Origin: Acidobacteriota bacterium
GTDB taxonomy: Bacteria; Acidobacteriota; Blastocatellia; Pyrinomonadales; Pyrinomonadaceae
DNA: 13,484 nt
Assembly (NCBI GenBank): GCA_023415725.1
Contig: JAEZJR010000082.1
Location: 1-13,484 of the forward strand
Direction: 5' to 3'
Below are positions 1-5,979 of this stretch, piece after piece (positions within the stretch are counted from its first letter, which is position 1; every line of letters begins with the position of its first letter). Made by a program: the position numbers and the translations under genes. The notes below the pieces were generated by a model, which searched no databases, was not told the origin of the DNA, and saw only the letters and a program-made list of their open reading frames with translations.

Positions 1-625
1 CCGCGGCGCCGTCGCCGGGGTTGAGTTGTTCGCCGTTGACCGTGACGGAGCCGGAGATGAGCTGCACCCAGGCGTGGCGGCCGTCGGCGATGCTGTGGGT
101 GGCCTCTTCGCCGCTTGAAAGTATCGAGGCGTAGAGTCTTACGTCCTGGTTGATGTGGACGGAGCCGTCATCGCCGCCGCGTGACGCTACCAGACGCAGC
201 TTGCCCTGTTTCTCCTCGACGGGGAAAATCTTCTGCTCGTAGCCGGGCTGCAGGTTTTGCTTTTCGGGCAGTATCCAGATCTGCAGCAGGTGCGTCTTGT
301 CGGTCGGGGAGCTGTATTCGCTGTGCAGCACGCCGGTGCCGGCGGTCATCCGCTGAACCTCGTGGGGGTGGATCGTCTCGCCGTTGCCCATCGAGTCGCG
401 GTGCGAAAGCTCGCCGTCGATCACGTAGGTGATTATCTCCATGTCGCGGTGCCCGTGCGTGGGGAACCCTTGCGCCGGTTCGATATAGTCTTCGTTGATC
501 ACCCGAAGTGCACGAAAGCCCATGTGCGCCGGATCGTAGTAATCCGCAAATGAAAAGCTGAACCGCGAATCGAGCCACCCGTGGTTGGCGTGCCCGCGCT
601 CGTCCGAACGTCTGATCTTTATCAT
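1..625 (-). CDS. Pirin-family cupin protein (YhhW / quercetin 2,3-dioxygenase-like), 3' end cut by window
   Basis: Reading down from an ATG at 625 gives 208 residues before the window edge; YhhW-type pirins are about 230 residues, so only a short C-terminal piece is missing. The N-terminal cupin carries the metal ligands expected from E. coli YhhW at the same spacing: H57 and H59 in FPTHGHRDME, then H101 and E103 in GVLHSEYSS. The opening residues (RRSDERGHANHGWLDSRFSF) are typical of the family. The product is probably a cytosolic iron-containing bicupin; quercetinase activity is known for some members but the natural substrate is usually unknown. The start is well supported by an AAGGAGGA ribosome binding site at 631-638. 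No same-strand partner is adjacent; upstream lies a repeat-bearing intergenic stretch. Confidence 0.93.
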   Translation of the reverse strand, partial: MIKIRRSDERGHANHGWLDSRFSFSFADYYDPAHMGFRALRVINEDYIEPAQGFPTHGHRDMEIITYVIDGELSHRDSMGNGETIHPHEVQRMTAGTGVLHSEYSSPTDKTHLLQIWILPEKQNLQPGYEQKIFPVEEKQGKLRLVASRGGDDGSVHINQDVRLYASILSSGEEATHSIADGRHAWVQLISGSVTVNGEQLNPGDGAA

Positions 626-630
626 CTAGA

Positions 631-638
631 TCCTCCTT
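631..638 (-). promoter_or_regulatory. Strong Shine-Dalgarno of the pirin gene
   Basis: The minus strand reads AAGGAGGA five bases before the ATG at 625. It is the strongest ribosome binding site in the window and fixes the pirin start. Confidence 0.85.
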
Positions 639-670
639 GTTTCTACTTTGGGTCCTGGCCGGTGAATTTA

Positions 671-700
671 TCTCACGCAAAGCTCGCTAAGGACGCAAAG
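671..700. repeat. Dispersed intergenic repeat, copy A (CACGCAAAG type)
   Basis: The plus strand shows CACGCAAAG at 674-682 and ACGCAAAG at 693-700 with a CGCTAAG unit between them. This is the style of short tandem-like A/G-rich intergenic sequence that recurs in many acidobacterial and other environmental genomes. It lies in the gap between the pirin start and the orphan membrane gene. Two related copies lie at 1933-1976 and 6923-6972. Function is unknown. The rest of the 626-788 gap holds only the pirin ribosome binding site and a G-rich run at 751-763. Confidence 0.55.
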
Positions 701-788
701 GCATTACAAGAAGTTTATCGGATAAGGCGAGGTTTGGAATCGTTAATTGCGGTGGGTGGGGGGTAATACTTTTGGGTGAGAAACTGGA

Positions 789-1247
789 TTAGCCTTGACG
801 GGAGGTTCGGTATGCCCTGACGTAAAAGGACAGGGTATTAACGGCGAGCAACGATATGAAAATTGGAACGAACGACAAAACAGTTTGAAATAATACGCGT
901 GACAATAAGAATGAGAATTGGTCCTTGATAATGGACCCTGCAGTGTCGTTGGAGCGCAGAATGAATATTAATACTCCGTAGAAGATCGCAAATAAGAATG
1001 AGCCAGCGAGTATCGAGAGAATCCAAATCGGAATATTCGGTCGCCAGAGTTTTAGGATAAAGGCGAATAGATGCCCTAAGACGAAAGCTCCAACGGCTGC
1101 ACAAATCGTCTCCATCACCGCTTCAGGTCGATACTCTCCACTATCTGCCGACAGCTGAAAGAAACGACCTAGCCAGACAGCATAAAGAAGAGTTAAGGGA
1201 ACATTTAGGAACCATGCGGAATCGTTAAATATTCGTCTCGCCACCAT
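789..1247 (-). CDS. Orphan integral membrane protein, unknown function
   Basis: A 152-residue protein I do not recognise. It has four hydrophobic segments, near residues 12-30, 46-66, 72-97 and 117-140, with basic residues at both ends (MVARR, RAYRTSRQG), so it is probably an inner-membrane protein. No catalytic motif is visible. The ATG at 1247 has no clear Shine-Dalgarno; Met45 is a less likely alternative because it would remove the first helix. The gene and its flanks are visibly AT-richer than everything around them, with AT-ending codons, which suggests a recent arrival or a fast-evolving accessory gene. It sits 19 bases after the O-methyltransferase stop on the same strand and could be co-transcribed with it. 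It is probably a real gene because the hydrophobic pattern is coherent along its whole length. Confidence 0.6.
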   Translation of the reverse strand: MVARRIFNDSAWFLNVPLTLLYAVWLGRFFQLSADSGEYRPEAVMETICAAVGAFVLGHLFAFILKLWRPNIPIWILSILAGSFLFAIFYGVLIFILRSNDTAGSIIKDQFSFLLSRVLFQTVLSFVPIFISLLAVNTLSFYVRAYRTSRQG

Positions 1248-1266
1248 TCTCGTTTTTTGACCAAGA

Positions 1267-1893
1267 CTAATTCTTGTGTACCACCATCAATCCGTCCCGT
1301 ATCGGAAACAGAACATTCGACACGCGATCATCAGCTAAAACCTTTTGATTGAATTCGTGTAGTGCTTTTGTGTTCTCGTCCTGTTCTTCGTCAAGGACAC
1401 GGCCGCTCCAGAGGACGTTGTCGGCGATGATGAAGCCGCCGGGGTGGACCTTGTCGAGGACGAGGTCGTAGTAGTTGGAATAATTCGTTTTATCGGCGTC
1501 GATGAAGACGAGGTCGAAGGTTTCGGGGAGGGTGGGGATGATCTCGACGGCGTTGCCGAGGTGGAATTCGATGGATTTGGCGTAATCGGTGCGTTCGACG
1601 AAGGAGCGGGCGACGTTGTTGGTTTCCTCGTTGACGTCGAGCGTGATCACCTTGCCGCCGTCGGCGAGGCCCTCGGCGAAGCAGAGCGCCGAGTATCCGA
1701 GATACGTGCCGATCTCGAGCACCACGTTCGGGCGGATCATTCGGGAGAACATCGAGAGGATGCGGCCCTGGACGAAGCCGGAAAGCATCGAGGAGTTGGA
1801 GTAATTCGCGTAGCAGTGCTCGCGGAGTTCCCGCAAAACGTCGCTTTCATCCGATGTAAAGCTTTCCGCGTATTTGATCAGTTTGTCGTCCAT
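1267..1893 (-). CDS. Class I SAM-dependent O-methyltransferase (COG4122 / Methyltransf_3)
   Basis: 208 residues, the usual length for bacterial caffeoyl-CoA-O-methyltransferase-like enzymes. SAM-binding motif I is VLEIGTYLGYSALCFAEGL (near residues 58-76). The metal and active-site region LVFIDADKTNYSNYYD is followed by IIADNVLWSGRV, both characteristic of the family. It transfers a methyl group from SAM to an oxygen acceptor in a divalent-metal-dependent way. Family members act on catechol-type small molecules or, for B. subtilis TrmR (YrrM), on tRNA 5-hydroxyuridine; sequence alone does not decide between them. A GGGAGA Shine-Dalgarno lies seven bases upstream of the ATG. The response regulator gene is 87 bases upstream on the same strand, separated by a dispersed repeat, so co-transcription is possible but not shown. 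Confidence 0.92.
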   Translation of the reverse strand: MDDKLIKYAESFTSDESDVLRELREHCYANYSNSSMLSGFVQGRILSMFSRMIRPNVVLEIGTYLGYSALCFAEGLADGGKVITLDVNEETNNVARSFVERTDYAKSIEFHLGNAVEIIPTLPETFDLVFIDADKTNYSNYYDLVLDKVHPGGFIIADNVLWSGRVLDEEQDENTKALHEFNQKVLADDRVSNVLFPIRDGLMVVHKN

Positions 1894-1932
1894 CTGTATC
1901 TCCCGGAATGTTTTACTCGCTTCATTAGAGAT

Positions 1933-1976
1933 CTAACACAAAGAACACGGAGGAAGAGCACAAAGTGCACAAAGTA
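1933..1976. repeat. Dispersed intergenic repeat, copy B (AACACAAAG / CACGGAG type)
   Basis: The plus strand carries AACACAAAG, CACGGAG, GCACAAAG and GCACAAAG in close succession. It fills most of the gap between the response regulator stop and the O-methyltransferase start. It shares its opening (ATCT then AACACAAAG) with copy C at 6923-6972 and the CAAAG cadence with copy A. Confidence 0.6.
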
Positions 1977-1980
1977 AGAG

Positions 1981-2601
1981 CTAAAGGTCTACGCGGACCA
2001 GACCGCGTTTGATGGCGGTGGTCGCGGCGGAGGTGCGGTCGGAGACGCCGATCTTGGCGAAGATGTTCTGGTTGTGCGTCTTGACGGTGTTTTCGGAGAT
2101 GTCGAGGGCGAATGCGATCTCCTTGTTCGACATCCCGCCGACGATCATTCGGAGGATGGTCGATTCGGTCGGTGTGAGTTCTTCCTGGCCGACGTTCTCG
2201 CTGAGGATCTGAGCGATGTCGGCGGGGATATGCTTGCCGCCGGATGCGACACGGCGGATCGCGACGAGCAGTTCGCCGGGGGCGACATCTTTACAGATGT
2301 AGCCGGCGACGCCTTTCTTCAACGCCCGGGAAATTTCAGCGTCACCTGCATGATCCGCGAGCACGATGATCCTCGCTTTCGGATCTTCGACGAAGTAATT
2401 ATCGAGGTCGTCGATCGAGCACGAATCGCGAAGCCTGAGCCCGAGCAGCGTGACATCGGGGTGAAGCTCCTGGAACATCCGAAAGCCGTCGACGGCGTTG
2501 TCCGTCTCGCCGACGAGTTCGACGTCCGCTTCGGGATTCAGCACGTGCCGCACGCCGATTCGCGTGAGCGGTTGGTTTTCGATGAGGAGGACTTTGATCA
2601 T
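1981..2601 (-). CDS. Orphan NarL/FixJ-type response regulator with degenerate receiver
   Basis: 206 residues: an N-terminal receiver (about 1-120) and a C-terminal LuxR-type helix-turn-helix (about 142-203). The HTH is well conserved: LTPTESTILRMIVGGMSNKE, then ISENTVKTHNQNIFAKIGV, which contains the DNA-recognition helix. The receiver is unusual. The phospho-acceptor Asp expected after HPDVTLL is Gly54 (LLGLRLR). The acidic pair is E8-N9 instead of two acidic residues. The switch Ser/Thr is Ala82 (IVLADHA). The conserved Lys is kept (K104, YICKD). It therefore probably works as a DNA-binding regulator that is not switched by ordinary Asp phosphorylation. No sensor kinase is nearby. The ATG at 2601 has no obvious Shine-Dalgarno. 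Its 5' flank contains the palindrome that ends the truncated alaS. Confidence 0.93.
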   Translation of the reverse strand: MIKVLLIENQPLTRIGVRHVLNPEADVELVGETDNAVDGFRMFQELHPDVTLLGLRLRDSCSIDDLDNYFVEDPKARIIVLADHAGDAEISRALKKGVAGYICKDVAPGELLVAIRRVASGGKHIPADIAQILSENVGQEELTPTESTILRMIVGGMSNKEIAFALDISENTVKTHNQNIFAKIGVSDRTSAATTAIKRGLVRVDL

Positions 2602-2656
2602 CCGAAACGGGGACTCAGTTGCTTCGTGCCATCAAGGCGTAGAATCAGGCTCACTC

Positions 2657-3499
2657 CTATCCACCCGTTACCACGGGTGGTACTGACAGCGAGGCGGTGA
2701 ACTCGACGAGCGGGCGGATCAGGTCCGTGTCGTAGTTCGTCGGCACGTGCTGCATGACGGCGGTCATGCGTTCGAGGCCCATGCCGGTGTCGACCGACGG
2801 GGCCGGCAGCGGCGTGAGCGTGAAGGAACCGTTTTCGTTCTGCGTACGGTTGTACTGCATGAAAACGAGGTTCCAGATCTCGATCGTCGTGTCGCCGGGG
2901 CCGTTGACCCAGTAGGCGGAGTTCTTCTCCGGGTCTGAAGGGTCGTCGCCCATGTAATGGAAGATCTCGGAGCACGGGCCGCAGGGGCCGGTGTCGCCCA
3001 TCTGCCAGAAGTTGTCCTTGCGGCCGAAGCTCAGAATACGTTCCGGCCGCGCGCCGACCTTTTCCCACAGAGCACGTGCTTCGTCATCGGGGCCAACCTC
3101 GTCGTCGCCTTCGAATACGGTGAACCAGAGCCGTTCCGGGTCGAGCTTGAACTCGTTGACGAGCAGGTCCCAAGCGAACTTGATCGCGTCTTCCTTGAAG
3201 TAATCACCGAAGGAGAAATTCCCGAGCATCTCGAAGAAGGTTTGGTGACGGGCGGTCTTGCCTACTTCGTCCAGGTCGTTGTGCTTGCCGCCGGCCCGGA
3301 GGCATTTTTGCGAAGACGCGGCGCGGGTGTAGTCGCGTTTTTCGTTGCCGAGGAATACGTCCTTGAACTGGTTCATCCCCGCGTTGGTGAACAGCAGCGT
3401 CGGGTCGTTGGCGGGCAGCAGCGGCGACGAATGCACGATCTTGTGCCCGTTGCGCTCGAAGTAATTCAGGAATCTCTCGCGGATCTCGTTGCCTGTCAT
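2657..3499 (-). pseudogene. alaS: Alanyl-tRNA synthetase, 3'-truncated after the catalytic core
   Basis: From an ATG at 3499 the first 272 residues are a textbook AlaRS N-terminus: NDPTLLFTNAGMNQFKDVFL (31-50), RAGGKHNDLDEVGKTARHQT (68-87), MLGNFSFGDYF (91-101), NFWQMGDTGPCGPCSEIF (163-180) and class II motif 3 in SVDTGMGLERM (235-245). The reading frame then runs into a palindrome and stops after VPPVVTGG, giving 280 residues where full AlaRS has about 870-880. The tRNA-recognition helices, editing domain and C-Ala domain are absent, and I find no continuation in the roughly 55 bases before the response regulator. Alanine activation might survive; normal tRNA charging would not. An intact alaS must exist elsewhere, or the junction is an assembly join. 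The start is chosen by the AlaRS homology; upstream in-frame codons run through the fasciclin terminator. There is no Shine-Dalgarno. Confidence 0.88.
2661..2680. repeat. REP-like palindrome at the alaS truncation point
   Basis: The arms CCACCCGT (2661-2668) and ACGGGTGG (2673-2680) are perfect inverted repeats around a 4-base loop TACC. The flanks read TCACTCCTAT on the left and TACTGAC on the right. Small GC-rich palindromes with conserved flanks like this are the usual form of REP/BIME-type dispersed elements. Read on the minus strand it encodes the foreign tail VPPVVTGG of the truncated alaS. Only one copy is in the window, so its dispersed nature is inferred. Confidence 0.6.
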
Positions 3500-3507
3500 A
3501 AAGTGCG

Positions 3508-3516
3508 ATTTTAGCA
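3508..3516 (-). promoter_or_regulatory. Extended -10 promoter element of alaS, candidate leaderless start
   Basis: The minus strand reads TGC then TAAAAT, a TGn extended -10. It is followed by exactly 8 bases (CGCACTTT) and the alaS ATG, so transcription would begin at or next to the start codon. No Shine-Dalgarno is present. The fasciclin terminator lies just upstream, so alaS needs its own promoter. Confidence 0.45.
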
Positions 3517-3526
3517 CAGCGGGGCG

Positions 3527-3559
3527 AAAGAAAAGGCCCGCCGAGATCGACGGGCCTTT
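3527..3559 (-). terminator. Rho-independent terminator of the fasciclin gene
   Basis: The arms AAAGGCCCG (3532-3540) and CGGGCCTTT (3551-3559) are perfect inverted repeats. On the minus strand the stem is followed by a T-rich tract (TTTTCTTT across 3534-3527). It lies 50 bases after the fasciclin stop and insulates it from alaS. Confidence 0.88.
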
Positions 3560-3570
3560 CCTGCTGGAGT

Positions 3571-3600
3571 TGCCGGAGCGGGGTGAAGTCCGTTCCGGCA
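3571..3600. repeat. Second inverted repeat after the fasciclin stop
   Basis: TGCCGGA plus CGG on the left pairs with CCG plus TCCGGCA on the right around an 8-base loop GGTGAAGT. The single internal mismatch is a G-U pair on the plus strand and an A-C mismatch on the minus strand. It begins nine bases after the fasciclin stop codon and precedes the terminator, so it may be an mRNA 3'-end stabiliser or a small REP-like element. Confidence 0.5.
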
Positions 3601-3609
3601 TTGTGGGCG

Positions 3610-4128
3610 CTAGTTCGGCATGACAACGGTGTCGATGACGTGGATGACGCCGTTGGAGCCTTTGAGGTCGACGGCGGTGATGGTGGCTTTGCCGCCCTTT
3701 TCGTCCATCAGGACGACGTTCTTGCCCTCCATCATTGCCCAGAGCTTATCGCCGGAAACAGTGGTGAGCTCGGCTTTGCCGCCGCCGGCCTTGATCGCCT
3801 TAGCTACCGCCTTTGAATCGAGGTTGCCGGCAACGACGTGGTACGTGAGCACCTTGGTGAGCATTCCCTTGTTTTCGGGCTTGAGGATGGTGTCCACGGT
3901 GCCGGCGGGAAGTTTATCGAACGCGCCGTTGACCGGGGCGAACACCGTGAACGGCCCGTTGCCGCTGAGCGTGCCGACGAGGTCGGCGGCTTTAACAGCA
4001 GCCACCAGCGTAGTGAAATCGGGCGAGCCGGCGGCGATGTCGACCACCGTTTTGTTCTGAGCGGAAACGCTCACCGAAGAGATCGCGAAAACCGCGAAAG
4101 CGAAAACACCGAATAGTACCTTTTTCAT
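3610..4128 (-). CDS. Exported fasciclin (FAS1) domain protein
   Basis: 172 residues. The N-terminus is a classic Sec signal peptide (MKKVLFGVFAFAVFAIS) with a likely cleavage after SVSA, near residue 23. One FAS1 domain fills the rest: H1 motif TVFAPVNGAFDKLP (61-74), the conserved LTYHVVAG (94-101) and H2 motif NGVIHVIDTVVMP (159-171). Single-domain bacterial FAS1 proteins are periplasmic or secreted and are linked to adhesion or cell-surface interaction; the ligand is not evident. A Shine-Dalgarno AGGGAGA lies six bases before the ATG. A terminator follows the gene, so it is probably monocistronic. The 100-base upstream gap contains GGAC / GTCC inverted halves near 4170-4182, but I cannot assign a sigma-factor site with confidence. 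Confidence 0.95.
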   Translation of the reverse strand: MKKVLFGVFAFAVFAISSVSVSAQNKTVVDIAAGSPDFTTLVAAVKAADLVGTLSGNGPFTVFAPVNGAFDKLPAGTVDTILKPENKGMLTKVLTYHVVAGNLDSKAVAKAIKAGGGKAELTTVSGDKLWAMMEGKNVVLMDEKGGKATITAVDLKGSNGVIHVIDTVVMPN

Positions 4129-4228
4129 GACTTTCTCCCTTAGATCGTTGAATTTTCGAAATACCTGACAGGACCGGTTGTCCCTATGTGAGAGGGTTTC
4201 GAGGGAGAGGGATATTCGGATTCAGAAT

Positions 4229-4579
4229 TTATTTCGCGAGGATCTCTTCGATGACGGATTCGCCGGAGGAGAGGTTGCCGCTTGTCCATTGCCACTTTTC
4301 GTGGAGGCGGAGCGGGCCGTCGGGGAGGAGTTCGGGGGTGGATCGGCAGGTGCCGGTCATCAATTCGCGAGAGGCGTTAACGTGCTGGTAGCGCATGTCG
4401 AGCGAACCGTCCTCGAGCACCTTTGCTATGAGGGTGCCGAAGAGGATATGCCCGCCGGAGTATTCGGCCCACACGACGTCGCCTTTTTGGTGGTAATGGA
4501 AAAGCGTCCCGTCACCGACCTCGCCGGTCGCGGAATTGCTGACAGGTCTGAAGATGCGACCGTCGTAGGAGATGTTCAT
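4229..4579 (-). CDS. Conserved small protein of the n-acetylglutamate synthase-like family
   Basis: 116 residues, full length for a family widespread in Bacteroidota and Acidobacteriota that databases often label n-acetylglutamate synthase without good evidence. Recognisable signatures are RIFRPVSNSATGEVGDGTLF near the start, VVWAEYSGGHILFGTLI in the middle, DMRYQHVNASRELMTGTCRS and LHEKWQWTSGN, ending in ESVIEEI. It has no GNAT acetyl-CoA-binding motif, so I would not accept the enzymatic name. It is small, soluble, predicted beta-rich and of unknown role. Its ATG overlaps the recX stop (ATGA at 4576-4579), a classic sign of translational coupling and a shared transcript with recX. Confidence 0.85.
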   Translation of the reverse strand: MNISYDGRIFRPVSNSATGEVGDGTLFHYHQKGDVVWAEYSGGHILFGTLIAKVLEDGSLDMRYQHVNASRELMTGTCRSTPELLPDGPLRLHEKWQWTSGNLSSGESVIEEILAK

Positions 4580-5133
4580 TCCGCGGGCTCCTCGTCGTAG
4601 CGGCCCTTAGCAACCTCGTCCATTTTGGAGCGGATCAGGCCGAAATCAAAGCCTTGCCGCAGCAGATGGTCGTAGAACTTCTTCATATCTTCCCGGGTCT
4701 CCGGTTTGCCTTTAAGGCGGAGGCGTTTCGCGATGGCCTGGTCGATCAGATCGTGCTCGGGGAGCTTTTCGAAGGCGGTGGTGATCGCTTCGTCGACGGT
4801 CTCTTTGCTGAGTTTCTTTTGCGAGAGCGACTGCTGCAGTTTTCGCTTCCCCTGCGGCTTTTGACGGAGTTTCGATACAGCGAGGTCGGAGGCGTATTGC
4901 TGGTCGTCGAGGTATTTGTAATCCTCGAGCTTTTCGATGACGGCGTTGACGATGTCGAGGTTCGTCCAGTTCTTTTCCATTAGCCGCTCGCGGAGCTCGG
5001 CGACGGAGCGTGGTTTTGCGGCGAGCAGGCGGAAGGCGCGGTTCATCGTGCGCTCGCGGGCCTTTGCGGGGTCCTTGATGACGCGCTCCTCGTTCGGCTT
5101 TATGTCGCGCGGGTTCCGCTTTGTTCGAAACAC
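4576..5133 (-). CDS. recX: RecX, regulator of RecA
   Basis: 185 residues. The RecX core begins at ARERTMNRAFRLLAAKPRSV (25-44) and continues with ELRERLMEKNWTNLDIVNAV and EKLEDYKYLDDQQYASDLAV, the helical repeats of the family, then KRKLQQSLSQKKLSKETVDE and a final RQGFDFGLIRSKMDE. The N-terminus is basic and the tail acidic. RecX binds RecA filaments and modulates recombination and the SOS response; recA itself is not in the window. The start is a GTG at 5133, chosen because a TATAAT box lies 8 bases upstream and the frame is not usefully open above it. The next gene overlaps by 4 bases. The divergent esterase starts 63 bases away. Confidence 0.93.
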   Translation of the reverse strand: MFRTKRNPRDIKPNEERVIKDPAKARERTMNRAFRLLAAKPRSVAELRERLMEKNWTNLDIVNAVIEKLEDYKYLDDQQYASDLAVSKLRQKPQGKRKLQQSLSQKKLSKETVDEAITTAFEKLPEHDLIDQAIAKRLRLKGKPETREDMKKFYDHLLRQGFDFGLIRSKMDEVAKGRYDEEPAE

Positions 5134-5141
5134 TACCTTAG

Positions 5142-5147
5142 ATTATA
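5142..5147 (-). promoter_or_regulatory. Consensus -10 box of recX, candidate leaderless start
   Basis: A perfect TATAAT on the minus strand is followed by 8 bases (CTAAGGTA) and the GTG start of recX. The spacing is the same as at alaS and places the transcription start on or beside the start codon. No good -35 match is seen 17 bases upstream, and the AAGG is too close to the GTG to act as a normal ribosome binding site. Confidence 0.55.
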
Positions 5148-5196
5148 TCAAAGATGGGATGATGATTGGTTTGTTGAGGACACACGATCGTTATCT

Positions 5197-5979
5197 ATGC
5201 TGACGGAACAGATCAGGCTACACGAAAATTTCGGCTCGCAGCATCTCGAGCATCCTCGAAACGTGCTTGTTTATTTGCCGCCGCGTTACGGAGAGGCCCC
5301 CGACCTGCGCTATCCGGTGCTCTACATGCATGACGGGCAGAATCTTTACGATCCGCAGGACGCTTTCGGCGGAGTGGGTTGGGGCGTGGACGAGACCGCG
5401 CAAGGGTTGATACAAGCGGGGGAGATCTCGCCGATGATCATCGTCGGGATCTATAACTCAGGCGGGACACGCATCGACGAGTACACGCCGGTGAAAGCGA
5501 AACGCGGAAAGATGCGAGGGCACGGCGGGAAGGCGGACCAGTACGGCCGGATGATCATAGAGGAACTGAAGCCCTTCATCGACGCGGAATATCTAACGAG
5601 GCCGGAGCGGGAATTCACGGGCCTCGGCGGCTCATCGCTCGGCGGGCTCGTGTCGCTCTATCTGGGGATCAAGCGGCCCGATGTATTCAGCAGGTTGGCC
5701 GTGATGTCGCCGGCCGTGTGGTGGGCGAACAACCAGATCATCCGCGAGATGGCGAAACTCGGCGAGCGTCTGCCGCTTCGCATCTGGCTCGACATAGGGA
5801 AACGCGAGGGGCCGCAGATCAAGCACCAGGTGCGGGCGCTGAAGGAGATCCTGCTCGCGAACGGGTGGCGGGACAACGAGGACCTCGCTTATTTCGAGAT
5901 CCCGAACGCGAGGCACGACGAAGCGGCGTGGGCGGCACGGTTCGGCGAGGTGCTGAAGTTTTTGTATCCTCCAATGTAA
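5197..5979 (+). CDS. Putative esterase D / enterochelin-esterase-like alpha/beta hydrolase
   Basis: 260 residues, no signal peptide, so probably cytosolic. The fold signatures are RNVLVYLPPRYGEAP (21-35) and PVLYMHDGQNLYDPQ (40-54), then the nucleophile elbow GGSSLGG with Ser147 (GxSxG), a candidate acid D199 in IWLDIGKREG, and a candidate His240 in ARHDEAAW. These match the Esterase_phd / COG2819 group, whose substrates range from acyl esters to siderophore lactones; no iron-uptake gene is nearby to favour the latter. A GAGGA at 5176-5180 is too far upstream to be a normal ribosome binding site for the ATG at 5197. A 14-codon upstream frame (ATG at 5159, stop at 5201-5203) overlaps this start and might couple its translation, but that is weak. 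truB follows without any spacer. Confidence 0.88.
   Translation: MLTEQIRLHENFGSQHLEHPRNVLVYLPPRYGEAPDLRYPVLYMHDGQNLYDPQDAFGGVGWGVDETAQGLIQAGEISPMIIVGIYNSGGTRIDEYTPVKAKRGKMRGHGGKADQYGRMIIEELKPFIDAEYLTRPEREFTGLGGSSLGGLVSLYLGIKRPDVFSRLAVMSPAVWWANNQIIREMAKLGERLPLRIWLDIGKREGPQIKHQVRALKEILLANGWRDNEDLAYFEIPNARHDEAAWAARFGEVLKFLYPPM

Noticed and set aside
1444..1977. 177-codon plus-strand frame rich in Val, Asp and Glu
   Set aside because: Antisense shadow of the O-methyltransferase; its composition is typical of a complementary frame and it ends in the dispersed repeat.
2598..3068. 156-codon minus-strand frame beginning MGKGRRAAGTYSEL
   Set aside because: Out-of-frame shadow of alaS; it has low-complexity Arg/Pro/His composition and the AlaRS motifs lie in the other frame.
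4165..4185. GGAC / GTCC inverted halves upstream of fasciclin, reminiscent of an ECF sigma -35
   Set aside because: No matching -10 at the expected distance and no sigma or anti-sigma gene nearby, so it cannot be supported.
5159..5203. 14-codon upstream frame overlapping the esterase start
   Set aside because: No convincing ribosome binding site and no sequence feature of a regulatory leader peptide; noted only as a weak possibility in the esterase entry.
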